A stretch of 64,000 nt of DNA from Verrucomicrobiota bacterium (lineage in GTDB: Bacteria; Verrucomicrobiota; Verrucomicrobiia; Chthoniobacterales; UBA10450). The position numbers and the translations under genes are program-made. The stretch lies in NCBI GenBank assembly GCA_003221195.1, contig QHQO01000020.1, positions 1-64,000 of the forward strand, given 5' to 3'. Below are positions 10,903 to 20,629 of this stretch, in pieces (position 1 is the stretch's first letter; each line of letters opens with the position of its first letter). A model generated the notes under the pieces. That model worked only from the letters and a program-made list of their open reading frames with translations. It had not been told where the DNA came from and made no database searches.

Positions 10903-12192
10903 ATGAGATTTCCTTTACCGCTTACAGCGAAAATCGCGGGCTACGTGATTGGGCATAAGTTGCGTGGCACGAAGAAATTCGCCACGGTGCTTCAGCTCGA
11001 GCCGCTGCACACGTGCAATCTCACATGCACGGGTTGTGGGCGGATTCGAGAGTATTCCACGTCGCTCAAGGACATGATGAGCTTGGAGGACTGTCTTGGG
11101 GCGGCAAAGGAATGCAACGCCCCGATGGTTTCGATCTGCGGCGGCGAACCGCTTATCTATCCGCATATCGAGGCGCTGGTTCAGGGACTGCTCACGCAGG
11201 GGCGGATTGTTTACATTTGCACGAACGCCATGTTTATGCGCAAGAAGATGCGCGAGTGGATCGCCTCGCAGTTGTCCATTCGGCCGGAATTTGTCGAAGA
11301 AAAAATCACGGCGTTGCTCGCTGGGGGATTGTTAAGCGAAAAAGACGCAGCTGAAATTCGCAAGGGACCGAAGGATCCCGCAAAGCCAACTATTGATCCG
11401 ACCAAATGGATGTACTGGAACGTGCATCTCGATGGCTTGGAACGAACACACGACCTGATCGTGGAACGCGAAGGCGTTTTCAAGGAGTGCATTCTGGCAA
11501 TCAAAATGGCGAAGCTGCTCGGTTATCAAGTGGCGACGAACGCAACGATCTACAAAGAAACCGACATGCAGGAGATCGAACAAATGTTCGATTATCTTTC
11601 GGATCTTGGCGTGGATGGTCATACGATTACCCCTGGATACGATTACGACGCCGCCAAGAAGGACATGATCAAACGGCTGAACCTGCGCCCGGAAAACTTC
11701 TTTCTTACCCGCGCAATGACGATCGAGAAGTTCCAAAAAGTCGAGAAGTGGATGAATCGTTATACCTTTCTGGGAACGCCGGTCTATTTCGAGTTTCTTG
11801 CCGGCAAACGCGATCTGACCTGCTCGGCATGGGCGATCCCAACACGGAATATTCGCGGCTGGAAAGGCCCGTGCTATTTGATGACCGACGGGCACTACTC
11901 GAGCTATGCGGAGTTATTGGAAAAGACCGAGTGGGAGCGGTATGGCGTCGTGAACGGAGTCGCGCGTGATAGCCGATGCGAGAACTGCATGGTGCATTGT
12001 GGTTACGAGCCGACTGCCACATTGGGGCTGCAAGCGCAACGAGGAGACACGTGGAAAACCATCAAGTTCAATTTCGGCTCGAAACCGAAACCCTCTGGCC
12101 GCGGCAGCGAAGTTCTCGCTTTTAATGGCGTGAGCTCTGGTAACGGTCACCTGATGGGGAAACGCGCAGAAGTTGCAGCGCAAGCCTCGTAA
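10903..12192 (+). CDS. hpnH: Radical SAM adenosyl-hopene transferase HpnH
   Basis: LQLEPLHTCNLTCTGCGRIREYS (CxxxCxxC-type radical SAM site), VSICGGEPLIYPHI, C-terminal CENCMVHCGYEPTA; directly upstream of shc. The track start at 10864 is a GTG inside the promoter region; ATG 10903 preferred. Confidence 0.93.
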   Translation: MRFPLPLTAKIAGYVIGHKLRGTKKFATVLQLEPLHTCNLTCTGCGRIREYSTSLKDMMSLEDCLGAAKECNAPMVSICGGEPLIYPHIEALVQGLLTQGRIVYICTNAMFMRKKMREWIASQLSIRPEFVEEKITALLAGGLLSEKDAAEIRKGPKDPAKPTIDPTKWMYWNVHLDGLERTHDLIVEREGVFKECILAIKMAKLLGYQVATNATIYKETDMQEIEQMFDYLSDLGVDGHTITPGYDYDAAKKDMIKRLNLRPENFFLTRAMTIEKFQKVEKWMNRYTFLGTPVYFEFLAGKRDLTCSAWAIPTRNIRGWKGPCYLMTDGHYSSYAELLEKTEWERYGVVNGVARDSRCENCMVHCGYEPTATLGLQAQRGDTWKTIKFNFGSKPKPSGRGSEVLAFNGVSSGNGHLMGKRAEVAAQAS

Positions 12193-12205
12193 AGATCGAA
12201 TTTGC

Positions 12206-14206
12206 ATGCCGGAATCGTCGAAGAACCTCATTGCGTTGCCGAGTGCGCGACTTGAAATAGAGGAATCATATTCGGCGAACGACGAGGAGATCGCTGGCGC
12301 GATCGCGCGCGCGCAAGAGAACCTGCTGCGCCAACAAAAGCCAGATGGCCATTGGTGCGGAGAGTTGATCGTCGATAGCACCCTTTGCTCGGATTACATC
12401 CTTTTCATGCATTGGTGCAGCGAAGTGGACGCGCAATTGCAGCGGCGCTGCGTGAGACACATTCTCAAACGCCAGCTGCCGGACGGAGGATGGAACATTT
12501 ATCATGGTGGCCCGAGCGAAATTAATGCGTCGGCGAAAGCATATTTTTCGCTAAAGCTCGCTGGTTGTTCGGTGGACGCGCCGTTTATGCAGGAAGCACG
12601 CGCGACGATTATGCGTCGCGGAGGCATTCCGCAGATGAATACCTTTAGCAAGCTCTACCTTGCGTTACTGGGCCAGTTTCCGTGGAAATATCTGCCGGCA
12701 ATCCCTGTGGAAATGGTGCTCCTTCCACGCTGGGCGCCATTTCACATTTACAAAATGTCGTCGTGGAGCCGTGCGATGCTCATGCCGCTGGCGATTATTA
12801 ACCATTTCAAACCGACTCGAATTTTGCCTGGCGAAAAGCAATTGCACGAACTCTATCCACTCGGCACCGAGCAAAGCGATTTGCGCTTGCCCCGCAGCGA
12901 ACCTTTCTGGACCTGGCGCAATTTCTTTCTTCGGCTTGACGACGTTTTTAAGTTCCTGAGCCCGCTTCGAATTCGTCCGCTGCGGCGGCGCGCCCTTGAA
13001 GAAGCAGAGCGCTGGATGCTGGAGCGTATCGGCAAGGGCAGCGATGGCCTCGCGGCAGTGTTTCCCGCAATGCTGAACTCTTTGATCGCGCTGCGCGCAC
13101 TTGGTTATTCGAAAACAAATCCAGTTTACGCCAAAGCGGAACAGGATTTCGCCGGGCTCTTCGTTGACGATTCCGAAGATTTCCGGATTCAGCCTTGTCT
13201 CTCGCCGATCTGGGACACTGCAATCAATATTATCTCGCTGGCGGAATCCGGCGTTGCCCCAGACGACCCGAACCTGCAAAAGGCGGCCGAATGGCTCGTC
13301 AATAAAGAAGTGCGCATTCGTGGCGATTGGTCGGTAAACAATTCATATCCGCAAGCCAGCGGATGGGCATTCGAGTACAACAACGTTTATTATCCGGACA
13401 CGGATGACACAGCGATGGTGTTAATGGCGCTGCGGCTGGTTTGTTCGAAAGATCCGCAAGCGCTCAACGAAACATTTCGACGCGCACTGGATTGGCAGCT
13501 CAGTTTCCAATGTCGCGATGGCGGTTGGGCTGCGTTTGATAAGAATGTCACCACCCCATGGCTGGAAGACATGCCGTTTGCCGATCACAATGCGATTCTC
13601 GATCCAACATGCAGTGACCTTACCGCACGCACACTCGAGCTGCTCGGTTACATTGGGTTCGATCCGAAGACGCGATCCGTCCGCGACGCCATCCAGTATT
13701 TGATCGACACTCAGGACGAGGACGGCTCGTGGTATGGACGCTGGGGCGTCAATTACATCTACGGCACCTGGCAGGTTCTGCGCGGCCTGCGCGCGATTGG
13801 CCAGGACATGACCCAGGATTGGATATTGCGCGGCCGCGATTGGCTTGAAAGCTGTCAAAATAACGACGGCGGTTGGGGTGAGACTTGCGGCACCTACGAA
13901 AATCCATCGACCAAGGGCATTGGCGAAAGCACGGCGTCGCAAACGGCATGGGCAATCATGGGCATCTGCGCGTGCGGCGATCTCGATCGGCCGAGCATTC
14001 AGCGAGGTTTGCGTTACCTGCTGAATTCGCAAAAACCCGATGGATCGTGGGATGAAGAGCAAATCACAGGCACCGGTTTCCCACGCGTGTTCTATTTGAA
14101 GTACGACATGTATCGTCAAAACTTCCCGCTGCTCGCCCTCGCGACCTATGTCAATTATCGCAGCGGCGTCGGACATCGTCCGAGTTTTTATCGTTGCGAT
14201 CTGTAG
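12206..14206 (+). CDS. shc: Squalene-hopene cyclase
   Basis: QW repeats (QKPDGHWCGEL, QLPDGGWNIYHGG, QCRDGGWAAFDKN, QNNDGGWGETC, QKPDGSWDEEQ) and DTDDTAM catalytic motif. ATG at 12206 preferred over the track start 12173, which overlaps hpnH. Confidence 0.96.
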   Translation: MPESSKNLIALPSARLEIEESYSANDEEIAGAIARAQENLLRQQKPDGHWCGELIVDSTLCSDYILFMHWCSEVDAQLQRRCVRHILKRQLPDGGWNIYHGGPSEINASAKAYFSLKLAGCSVDAPFMQEARATIMRRGGIPQMNTFSKLYLALLGQFPWKYLPAIPVEMVLLPRWAPFHIYKMSSWSRAMLMPLAIINHFKPTRILPGEKQLHELYPLGTEQSDLRLPRSEPFWTWRNFFLRLDDVFKFLSPLRIRPLRRRALEEAERWMLERIGKGSDGLAAVFPAMLNSLIALRALGYSKTNPVYAKAEQDFAGLFVDDSEDFRIQPCLSPIWDTAINIISLAESGVAPDDPNLQKAAEWLVNKEVRIRGDWSVNNSYPQASGWAFEYNNVYYPDTDDTAMVLMALRLVCSKDPQALNETFRRALDWQLSFQCRDGGWAAFDKNVTTPWLEDMPFADHNAILDPTCSDLTARTLELLGYIGFDPKTRSVRDAIQYLIDTQDEDGSWYGRWGVNYIYGTWQVLRGLRAIGQDMTQDWILRGRDWLESCQNNDGGWGETCGTYENPSTKGIGESTASQTAWAIMGICACGDLDRPSIQRGLRYLLNSQKPDGSWDEEQITGTGFPRVFYLKYDMYRQNFPLLALATYVNYRSGVGHRPSFYRCDL

Positions 14207-14360
14207 TTGCCGACCTCTGGGCGGCGCGGCGGCAGCCGTGTTTATCATCTCAGCGCCTCGCTTCGCTGAGCGAAGTGTCTACAGCAGGAGAGTTTGATCT
14301 TCTTCTCGCGCGAAAAATAAAACCTGTCGCGCGGCGTAGTTCGATCTAACTGTATAGATT

Positions 14361-14960
14361 ATGGCTTACGAATTACCAAAATTACCTTATCCGTACGATG
14401 CATTGGAACCGCATATCGATGCGAAGACGATGGAAATCCACCATACCAAGCATCACCAGGCTTACATCGACAACGTCAACAAAGCGATCAAAGGCAAAGC
14501 TGATCTCGAAAACAAGTCGGTCGAGGATTTGATCAGTGATCTCAAATCGGTGCCGGAAGACATTCGCACAGTTGTGCGGAATAACGGTGGTGGTCACGCA
14601 AATCATTCGTTCTTTTGGAAAATAATGGGACCGAATGCCGGCGGTGAACCGAAAGGCAAACTCGCTGACGACATCAAATCAACGTTCGGCAGCTTTAATG
14701 AGTTCAAAGAAAAATTTGGTGCCGCTGGTGTGGGACGTTTTGGCAGTGGCTGGGCGTGGCTGATTAAGAATAAGAACGGAAAGCTCGAAATCATTTCGAC
14801 ACCAAATCAAGACAGTCCGCTAATGGACGGCAACACGCCAATCCTCGGCGTCGACGTTTGGGAGCACGCCTATTATCTTAAGTATCAAAACCGGCGGCCC
14901 GATTACCTCAAAGCCTGGTGGAACGTGGTAAACTGGGACGCGGTCGCGAAGAATTACTGA
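14361..14960 (+). CDS. Fe/Mn-type superoxide dismutase
   Basis: 199 aa; [86 protein letters not shown]. Confidence 0.97.
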   Translation: MAYELPKLPYPYDALEPHIDAKTMEIHHTKHHQAYIDNVNKAIKGKADLENKSVEDLISDLKSVPEDIRTVVRNNGGGHANHSFFWKIMGPNAGGEPKGKLADDIKSTFGSFNEFKEKFGAAGVGRFGSGWAWLIKNKNGKLEIISTPNQDSPLMDGNTPILGVDVWEHAYYLKYQNRRPDYLKAWWNVVNWDAVAKNY

Positions 14961-14983
14961 TTGGCGCTTGGCCAGTTCTGCTA

Positions 14984-15008
14984 TAGCGGCGGTCGATGAC
15001 CGCCGCTA
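14984..15008. repeat. Perfect hairpin of the GCGGCGGTC family between sod and dapL
   Basis: TAGCGGCGGTC-GAT-GACCGCCGCTA, 11-bp stem and 3-nt loop. Confidence 0.75.
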
Positions 15009-15051
15009 AACTTGTACGGCTTCGGCGATCAAAGAGCCCAGCGATACGCGC

Positions 15052-16284
15052 ATGGCTTATCTAAACGAAAACTATCTTAAACTTCAGGCAGGCTATCTCT
15101 TCCCGGAAGTCGCGAGACGGGTGCGCGAATTCTGCGAAGCGAATCCGGAAGCGGCCAAGGGATTGATTCGCTGCGGAATCGGGGACGTCACCGAGCCACT
15201 GCCGCGTGCGGCAATCGATGCGATGAAGCGAGCTATCGAAGAGCTTGGCCATCGCGAGACTTTTCGCGGTTATGGCCCCGAACAAGGCTACGAGTTTTTA
15301 AGATCGGCAATCGCTCAGCACGATTATCGCGATCGCAACATCGACATTGCTGACGACGAAATTTTTGTCTCTGACGGCTCAAAATGCGATTGCGGTTACC
15401 TCCTCGATATCCTCGGCGATCAAAACAAAGTCGCGGTCCCTGATCCGGTATATCCGGTTTACGTCGATACGAATGTGATGGCGGGCCACAGCGGACTGGC
15501 AAGAGAAGATGGCGGCTATGAAGGAATTCTTTATTTGGCCTGCACAGCTGGAAACGGATTTGTTCCCGACCCACCGGCGGAACACGCCGATCTGGTTTAT
15601 CTCTGTTTCCCCAATAATCCGACGGGGACCGTTGCGTCACGTAAACAGCTCTCGCGCTGGGTCGATTACGCGCGCGAGCACGAAGCGTTACTTCTCTTTG
15701 ATGCCGCGTACGAAGCCTATATTTCCGATCCAGAGATTCCACATTCCATATTCGAAATTCCAGAAGCCCGGGAGTGTGCGATTGAATTGCGCAGTTTTTC
15801 CAAAAACGGTGGGTTCACCGGCGTGCGTTGCGGATTTACAGTCATGCCAAAATCGGTCCTCGCGCGGACGGAGAACGGCCGCCGACTTCCGCTTCATCCA
15901 CTTTGGCAGCGCCGTTGGAGCACGAAATCGAATAGCGTGAGTTATCCGGTTCAACGCGGCGCGGAAGCGCTATACTCGCCTGAAGGACGTAAAGAAATTC
16001 GCGCGCTCATTGATCATTATATGGGTAACGCCAAAATTCTTCGCTCAGCCGCAGCAAAAGATGGACTCGATGTTTTCGGCGGTGTCAACGCGCCCTACAT
16101 CTGGGTGAAAACGCCCAATGGCCTAACGAGCTGGCAAATGTTCGATCGGATGCTGCGAGAGCTGAATGTCGTCATCACACCCGGCGCCGGTTTTGGCGCT
16201 CAAGGCGAAGGTTATGTTCGCATTTCGGCGTTCAACAGCCGGGAGAACGCGGAGGAAGTAGCGCGCCGGTTACAGGAGTTGTAG
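15052..16284 (+). CDS. dapL: LL-diaminopimelate aminotransferase
   Basis: 410 aa; [86 protein letters not shown] (PLP-Lys region). Confidence 0.95.
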   Translation: MAYLNENYLKLQAGYLFPEVARRVREFCEANPEAAKGLIRCGIGDVTEPLPRAAIDAMKRAIEELGHRETFRGYGPEQGYEFLRSAIAQHDYRDRNIDIADDEIFVSDGSKCDCGYLLDILGDQNKVAVPDPVYPVYVDTNVMAGHSGLAREDGGYEGILYLACTAGNGFVPDPPAEHADLVYLCFPNNPTGTVASRKQLSRWVDYAREHEALLLFDAAYEAYISDPEIPHSIFEIPEARECAIELRSFSKNGGFTGVRCGFTVMPKSVLARTENGRRLPLHPLWQRRWSTKSNSVSYPVQRGAEALYSPEGRKEIRALIDHYMGNAKILRSAAAKDGLDVFGGVNAPYIWVKTPNGLTSWQMFDRMLRELNVVITPGAGFGAQGEGYVRISAFNSRENAEEVARRLQEL

Positions 16285-16399
16285 TCGGTTTCGCTCAAAA
16301 CGCGGGCAGCGTTCGTGCAAAGATAAGCGAATCGCCTCTTGTCGATGGTAGGTAGCTGCGTAGAGTGGGCTAAATTTTGCAAAGACGAAGGATGGGAGA

Positions 16400-16882
16400 G
16401 TGTCGGATCGAAAGCAAAATTTACCACAACTTTATCGCTTTTGTTTCTTGATGCTGGGCGACTTGCGCAAGGCACAGGAAGTCTTTAACACGACGTTGCG
16501 CGAAGCGGCTGTGCGCGCTGCTCAGGGGGTCTTACCCACGGAGTCCTTCTGGCTTTTTCGGGAGGCGCGCTGGCTTTGCTTAGAGGCAAGCAAGACGGAC
16601 CTGCAACCGGAATCGCTGGAAATCGAGGAGCACGACGTAGCTCCACGGGCTGCGTCACAGATCAAGCAGCTCGAGCCGGCGCAACTGGCAGTTTGGATTT
16701 CCGCCGCACCCGATCCTCAAAGGACCGCGCTGGCGCTCTTTTATCTCGACGAATTCAATTACCTCGAGATTCTCGACATCGCCGAGCTCAAACTGAGCAT
16801 GCTATCGCGATGCTTATCGCAGGGACGGCGACAGTTGCAGGCGTGGTTGGACGCTAAGCACACCGGAGCACCCGAGATATGA
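16400..16882 (+). CDS. Diverged ECF sigma-factor-like protein
   Basis: 160 aa; LPQLYRFCFLMLGDLRKAQEVFNTTLREAAV resembles sigma region 2; PQRTALALFYLDEFNYLEILDIAELKLSMLSRCLSQGRRQLQAWL resembles region 4. Confidence 0.55.
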   Translation: MSDRKQNLPQLYRFCFLMLGDLRKAQEVFNTTLREAAVRAAQGVLPTESFWLFREARWLCLEASKTDLQPESLEIEEHDVAPRAASQIKQLEPAQLAVWISAAPDPQRTALALFYLDEFNYLEILDIAELKLSMLSRCLSQGRRQLQAWLDAKHTGAPEI

Positions 16883-17652
16883 CGGCACTAGGATTATTAC
16901 GTCGGCGCCGCGCTCTTTTGAATTGCGCGCCCATCAGCCAGGACCATTTAGCTGACCGGTCCATGCGCGCCGCGGTATCACGTGCAGACGGTTCTGATGA
17001 ATTTGTTAATCAACAGAACTTTGATCGAGCCGTTGCGGAACTAATTCGTCTTGTGCCGCTACCGCCCGAGTCGGCTGAATGGTTCTTGGACAAGGAAGCG
17101 GTTCGCCGCCCCAAGTGGACGTGGAGAAGAATCGTCCTCAACCCTGCCGTCCTCGCGATAAGCATTGCTCTCATGGTAATCGCCGGGGTTTTCACGTTCC
17201 AAGTGCTCGGTCGACTAAATGATTTTCCAGGATCGGCTACAGCGCGGAAATTATTGACGGTGGCCGGCTCCACTCGATCGGTCACCCTCGATCCGGTGAG
17301 CGCTGAAGCGGGGACACTAAGTGATCTGTTCTTTATGAAACACGGGCTTGAACACTACGACGTTCCAGACGAGTTCGCCGATTTTCGCACAATCGGCTGC
17401 CGCGTTTTTGACGACGACGAGTCGCAGAGGATCGCCCAAATCTGGGTGGCTGAAAAACGCATGCAATTTTTTCTTTTCCCGGCAGAGAGAGACAGCAAGA
17501 CCGGGACTGTGTTGGCGTTTCCCGGTTGGCGTTATGTGCATCAGGAAGGGTGGGTCGGTGCAGTTACGGAACACAACGGCGTTTGCTTCATGGCCGTTCT
17601 ACAAGGCCGTGAGAAAGACTTGGAGCCGTATCTTTCGAAGGCGAAAGAGTAG
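16879..17652 (+). CDS. Single-pass membrane protein, candidate anti-sigma-like partner
   Basis: 257 aa; overlaps the upstream sigma-like gene by 4 nt; central TM (VLAISIALMVIAGVFTFQVLG). Confidence 0.6.
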   Translation: MTALGLLRRRRALLNCAPISQDHLADRSMRAAVSRADGSDEFVNQQNFDRAVAELIRLVPLPPESAEWFLDKEAVRRPKWTWRRIVLNPAVLAISIALMVIAGVFTFQVLGRLNDFPGSATARKLLTVAGSTRSVTLDPVSAEAGTLSDLFFMKHGLEHYDVPDEFADFRTIGCRVFDDDESQRIAQIWVAEKRMQFFLFPAERDSKTGTVLAFPGWRYVHQEGWVGAVTEHNGVCFMAVLQGREKDLEPYLSKAKE

Positions 17653-17712
17653 GGAAGTCTTATCAAAGAAAAACGCCCAACACCGAACATCCAACGCTCA
17701 ACTCACGGAGCA

Positions 17713-17784
17713 TGCCAGGGGGGAGATTCGAACTCCCGACCAAGGGCTTATGAGTCCCCTGCTCTACCACTGAGCTACCCTGGC
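17713..17784 (-). tRNA. tRNA-Met (CAT anticodon)
   Basis: Reverse complement GCCAGGGTAGCTCAGTGGTAGAGCAGGGGACTCATAAGCCCTTGGTCGGGAGTTCGAATCTCCCCCCTGGCA folds as a cloverleaf with a 7-bp acceptor stem, CTCATAA anticodon loop and TTCGAAT T-loop; no encoded CCA. Confidence 0.93.
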
Positions 17785-17853
17785 GCGAGGGAAAGAAACT
17801 GAAGCTCCTCGCACGAAGTGTCAACGCGGTAGGAGATGTTGTTTGGTTCCCGC

Positions 17854-17970
17854 TGACATCCCGAGCGAAGCGAGGGACCTCCCACAAACTTGAAAGATCA
17901 TGCTAGGTAACTTCTGCGACGGACCACCCATCGCGAGATCCCTCGGCGTCTTCGCGCCTCGGGATGACAT
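17854..17970. repeat. Inverted-pair intergenic repeat (GAGCGAAGCGAG family)
   Basis: Left arm TGACATCCCGAGCGAAGCGAGGGACCTCC; right arm reverse complement GTCATCCCGAGGCGCGAAGACGCCGAGGGATCTCGC. Confidence 0.75.
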
Positions 17971-18029
17971 ACACGCATTCGGCGTTCCGTCGTTGAATTT
18001 TTATAGCACGTATATGTAACCTATCGGTA

Positions 18030-19556
18030 ATGAACGAAGAGAGTTTTTTCCAGAAGCTTTTAGCCGCTGGAAACTCTTATTGGCTGACGCGCTTCGTCAT
18101 TCTGCGTCTACTCGGCTTTGTTTATGCAGTCGCTTTTCTCGTAGCGGCGCAACAGTTGGTGTCGCTTATTGGCGGGCAGGGGTTAACGCCGGCCAATCAT
18201 TTTCTCGAGAGCGTTCAAACACAACTCGGTTCGCGAACCGCTGGGATGCTTGGAATGCCGACGCTCTTTTGGTTCGGAATTTCCGACAATGCATTGTCGA
18301 TTCTCGCATGGATTGGTCTCGGCTTGTCGCTGGTTGTGCTTGGCGGCTACGCCAACGCAATTCTCCTTGGCGTCCTCTGGGCGATGTACATGTCAATCGT
18401 GCACGTTGGACAGATTTGGTACGGTTATGGCTGGGAGATTCAACTGCTCGAGACCGGCTTTTTGTCGATCTTCCTTTGTCCGTTGATCGATGGGCGTCCG
18501 TTTCCCAAATGCAGGCCGCCGATTCTCGTTATCTGGCTCTTTCGATGGCTTGGGTTTCGCATCATGATCGGCGCGGGTCTGATCAAATTGCGCGGTGACC
18601 CGTGCTGGCGCGATCTAACCTGTCTTTACTATCACTACGAGACACAGCCGATCCCGAGCCCCATCAGCCGTTATTTGCATTTCGCGCCACACTGGTTTCA
18701 CAAGTTTGAGACGGCGTGGAACCATTTCGTCGAACTGATTGTGCCGTGGTTTTCATTCGGACCGCGACAGGTGCGTCATGTCGCAGGTGTCTTGCTCGTC
18801 ACGTTTCAAATCTTTCTCGTCATCAGCGGCAATCTTTCGTTCCTCAATTATCTGACGATCGTTCCGTTCCTGGCGTGCTTTGACGATACATTCCTGTGCC
18901 ATTTTCTGCCGAAGGTATTGGTGAGGCGTGCCGAACGTGCAGCACAGGAATCGGAGCCGTCGCGCATCAACAACACGATCGCGGTAGCGCTGTCGATTCT
19001 CATTCTCTATTTGAGCGCCGCCCCGGTGCTCAATCTCGTTTCAGGACGACAGCTGATGAATTATTCCTACGATCCGCTCGGTCTTGTAAATACCTACGGA
19101 GCGTTCGGTACAGTCGGACGGGAGCGCCAGGAAATCATTTTCGAAGGCACCGAGGATTCAGTCATCACCGGCGACACCAAGTGGAAGGAATACGAGTTCA
19201 AAGCAAAGCCGGGTGACCCAAATCGGCGGCCGCCGTTCGTCGCACCCTATCAACCGCGGATTGACTGGCAAATCTGGTTCGCCGCGATGGCTTCACCCGA
19301 GGAATATCCGTGGACATTGCATTTTGTTTGGAAACTTCTGCATAACGATCCGGGCACGCTCTCGCTCCTTGCTAACAATCCCTTTCCGAACGCGCCACCT
19401 CACTATATTCGTGCGCCACTTTATCGTTATCGATTCGCTCCGATCGGCGAGAAAGAGTGGTGGAAACGGGAGCCGATTGGTGAATGGTTACCGGCACTCT
19501 CGAAAGACGATCCCGAATTTCGTCGCTTCCTCCAAGCAATGGATTGGTTGGATTGA
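18030..19556 (+). CDS. Lipase maturation factor (LMF1) family membrane protein
   Basis: 508 aa multi-TM; WYGYGWEIQLLETGFLSIFLCPL, GDPCWRDLTCLYYHYETQPIPSPISRYLHFAPHWFHKFETAWNHFVELIVPW. Confidence 0.92.
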   Translation: MNEESFFQKLLAAGNSYWLTRFVILRLLGFVYAVAFLVAAQQLVSLIGGQGLTPANHFLESVQTQLGSRTAGMLGMPTLFWFGISDNALSILAWIGLGLSLVVLGGYANAILLGVLWAMYMSIVHVGQIWYGYGWEIQLLETGFLSIFLCPLIDGRPFPKCRPPILVIWLFRWLGFRIMIGAGLIKLRGDPCWRDLTCLYYHYETQPIPSPISRYLHFAPHWFHKFETAWNHFVELIVPWFSFGPRQVRHVAGVLLVTFQIFLVISGNLSFLNYLTIVPFLACFDDTFLCHFLPKVLVRRAERAAQESEPSRINNTIAVALSILILYLSAAPVLNLVSGRQLMNYSYDPLGLVNTYGAFGTVGRERQEIIFEGTEDSVITGDTKWKEYEFKAKPGDPNRRPPFVAPYQPRIDWQIWFAAMASPEEYPWTLHFVWKLLHNDPGTLSLLANNPFPNAPPHYIRAPLYRYRFAPIGEKEWWKREPIGEWLPALSKDDPEFRRFLQAMDWLD

Positions 19557-19597
19557 AACCTCAACAGTGACGAGTTTCGTTTCAGCTAATAGAACTG

Positions 19598-20629
19598 ATG
19601 TGGAAGCCTGTCCGGGTTGTCAGCGCAAATTTTCTGAAGCGGATTAGTGAGCCGGCTTCTCCTTTTTATTCTGATTTCCTCGCGTATCGAAACGGCGAAA
19701 TCACGCAAGCTGACCTGATCGCGCGGCTGCCACATATTGCCTCGATCGGCGACAGCGTGTGCACAGGAGTCTATGTCTCATCGATCTGGGGCACGGTTTG
19801 GCGCGCGCGAACTTGCCGTGGAAATAATTGGTTTCTCGACAGTAATCCGCCACCAGCAGGCGTTCAGAGCATTTCGAAACGACTCGAAAAGTTCGCTCCC
19901 TTCGTTGCGATTGAATGCGCAGGCATCGGCGCGCTGGTCGATCATGAAGGGCAGCGGCAGAATTTTTTCCGAAGAATCCTTCGGACACGCAATTTCTCCG
20001 GGCAAATTGGCGCCTTGTTGACGATGAAACGTTTCCCCGATTTGACGCTCATCTCGATCGGACACAACAACGTTGATTGGACTTGGTGGTGCGTTCCCGC
20101 CGAGCTTCAGCAGCCGGAGAACCATTTGCAACAACTGAGCCGGCGTTTCCGAGACAATTTCGCGCGAGAGATGCGTCGGCTGATTGGCGGGGTCCGCATG
20201 CAGCGTCAACGGATCGCAATCGTCGTGTATGGACTCGTTAATTTCGAGTCATACTTCCGAGGGCGTGAAATTGCAGAGCGCCTGCGAGCGAACGATGCAT
20301 CTCGCTATCCGCATTTGCCAACCACTTACAAATATTTCAGATCCTTCCGGCCAGCATACCGCGCTAATCTGATTCGGCTGGCAGGGATGGTGAATGAGGA
20401 GTTGCGCGCGATCGTGGATGATTTGAACGGCGAACTCTCTGACAAGCCCAATATCCTATTGCAATATTCGGATGCCTTGGCGACAGCCGACCTGAGTCGC
20501 GTTGAACTGCTTCACCCGATCGATGGCTGGCATGCTTCGGTCGAAGGCCACAATGTTCTCGCAAAGGCCGCGTTTCGCGATCTCGGACCAAGTCTGGAAT
20601 TTCTTGGACTTAAGCGGCCGTCTTATTAA
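19598..20629 (+). CDS. SGNH/GDSL-type hydrolase, phospholipase B-like
   Basis: 343 aa; block I IGDSVCTGVYVSS, ISIGHNNVDW, C-terminal DGWHASVEGHNVLA (DxxH block V). Confidence 0.8.
   Translation: MWKPVRVVSANFLKRISEPASPFYSDFLAYRNGEITQADLIARLPHIASIGDSVCTGVYVSSIWGTVWRARTCRGNNWFLDSNPPPAGVQSISKRLEKFAPFVAIECAGIGALVDHEGQRQNFFRRILRTRNFSGQIGALLTMKRFPDLTLISIGHNNVDWTWWCVPAELQQPENHLQQLSRRFRDNFAREMRRLIGGVRMQRQRIAIVVYGLVNFESYFRGREIAERLRANDASRYPHLPTTYKYFRSFRPAYRANLIRLAGMVNEELRAIVDDLNGELSDKPNILLQYSDALATADLSRVELLHPIDGWHASVEGHNVLAKAAFRDLGPSLEFLGLKRPSY

Noticed and set aside
11406-11969. 187-aa plus-strand and similar minus-strand ORFs inside hpnH
   Set aside because: Alternative frames of hpnH with no independent support.
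12665-13279. 204-aa minus-strand ORF antisense to shc
   Set aside because: Shadow ORF of a strongly supported gene.
13421-14248. 275-aa minus-strand ORF antisense to shc
   Set aside because: It overlaps the QW-repeat coding region of squalene-hopene cyclase; no start context or family resemblance.
14353-14363. TATAGAT just before the sod ATG as a second leaderless promoter
   Set aside because: The predicted TSS would lie after the ATG and no matching -35 box was found, so it is probably chance AT-richness.
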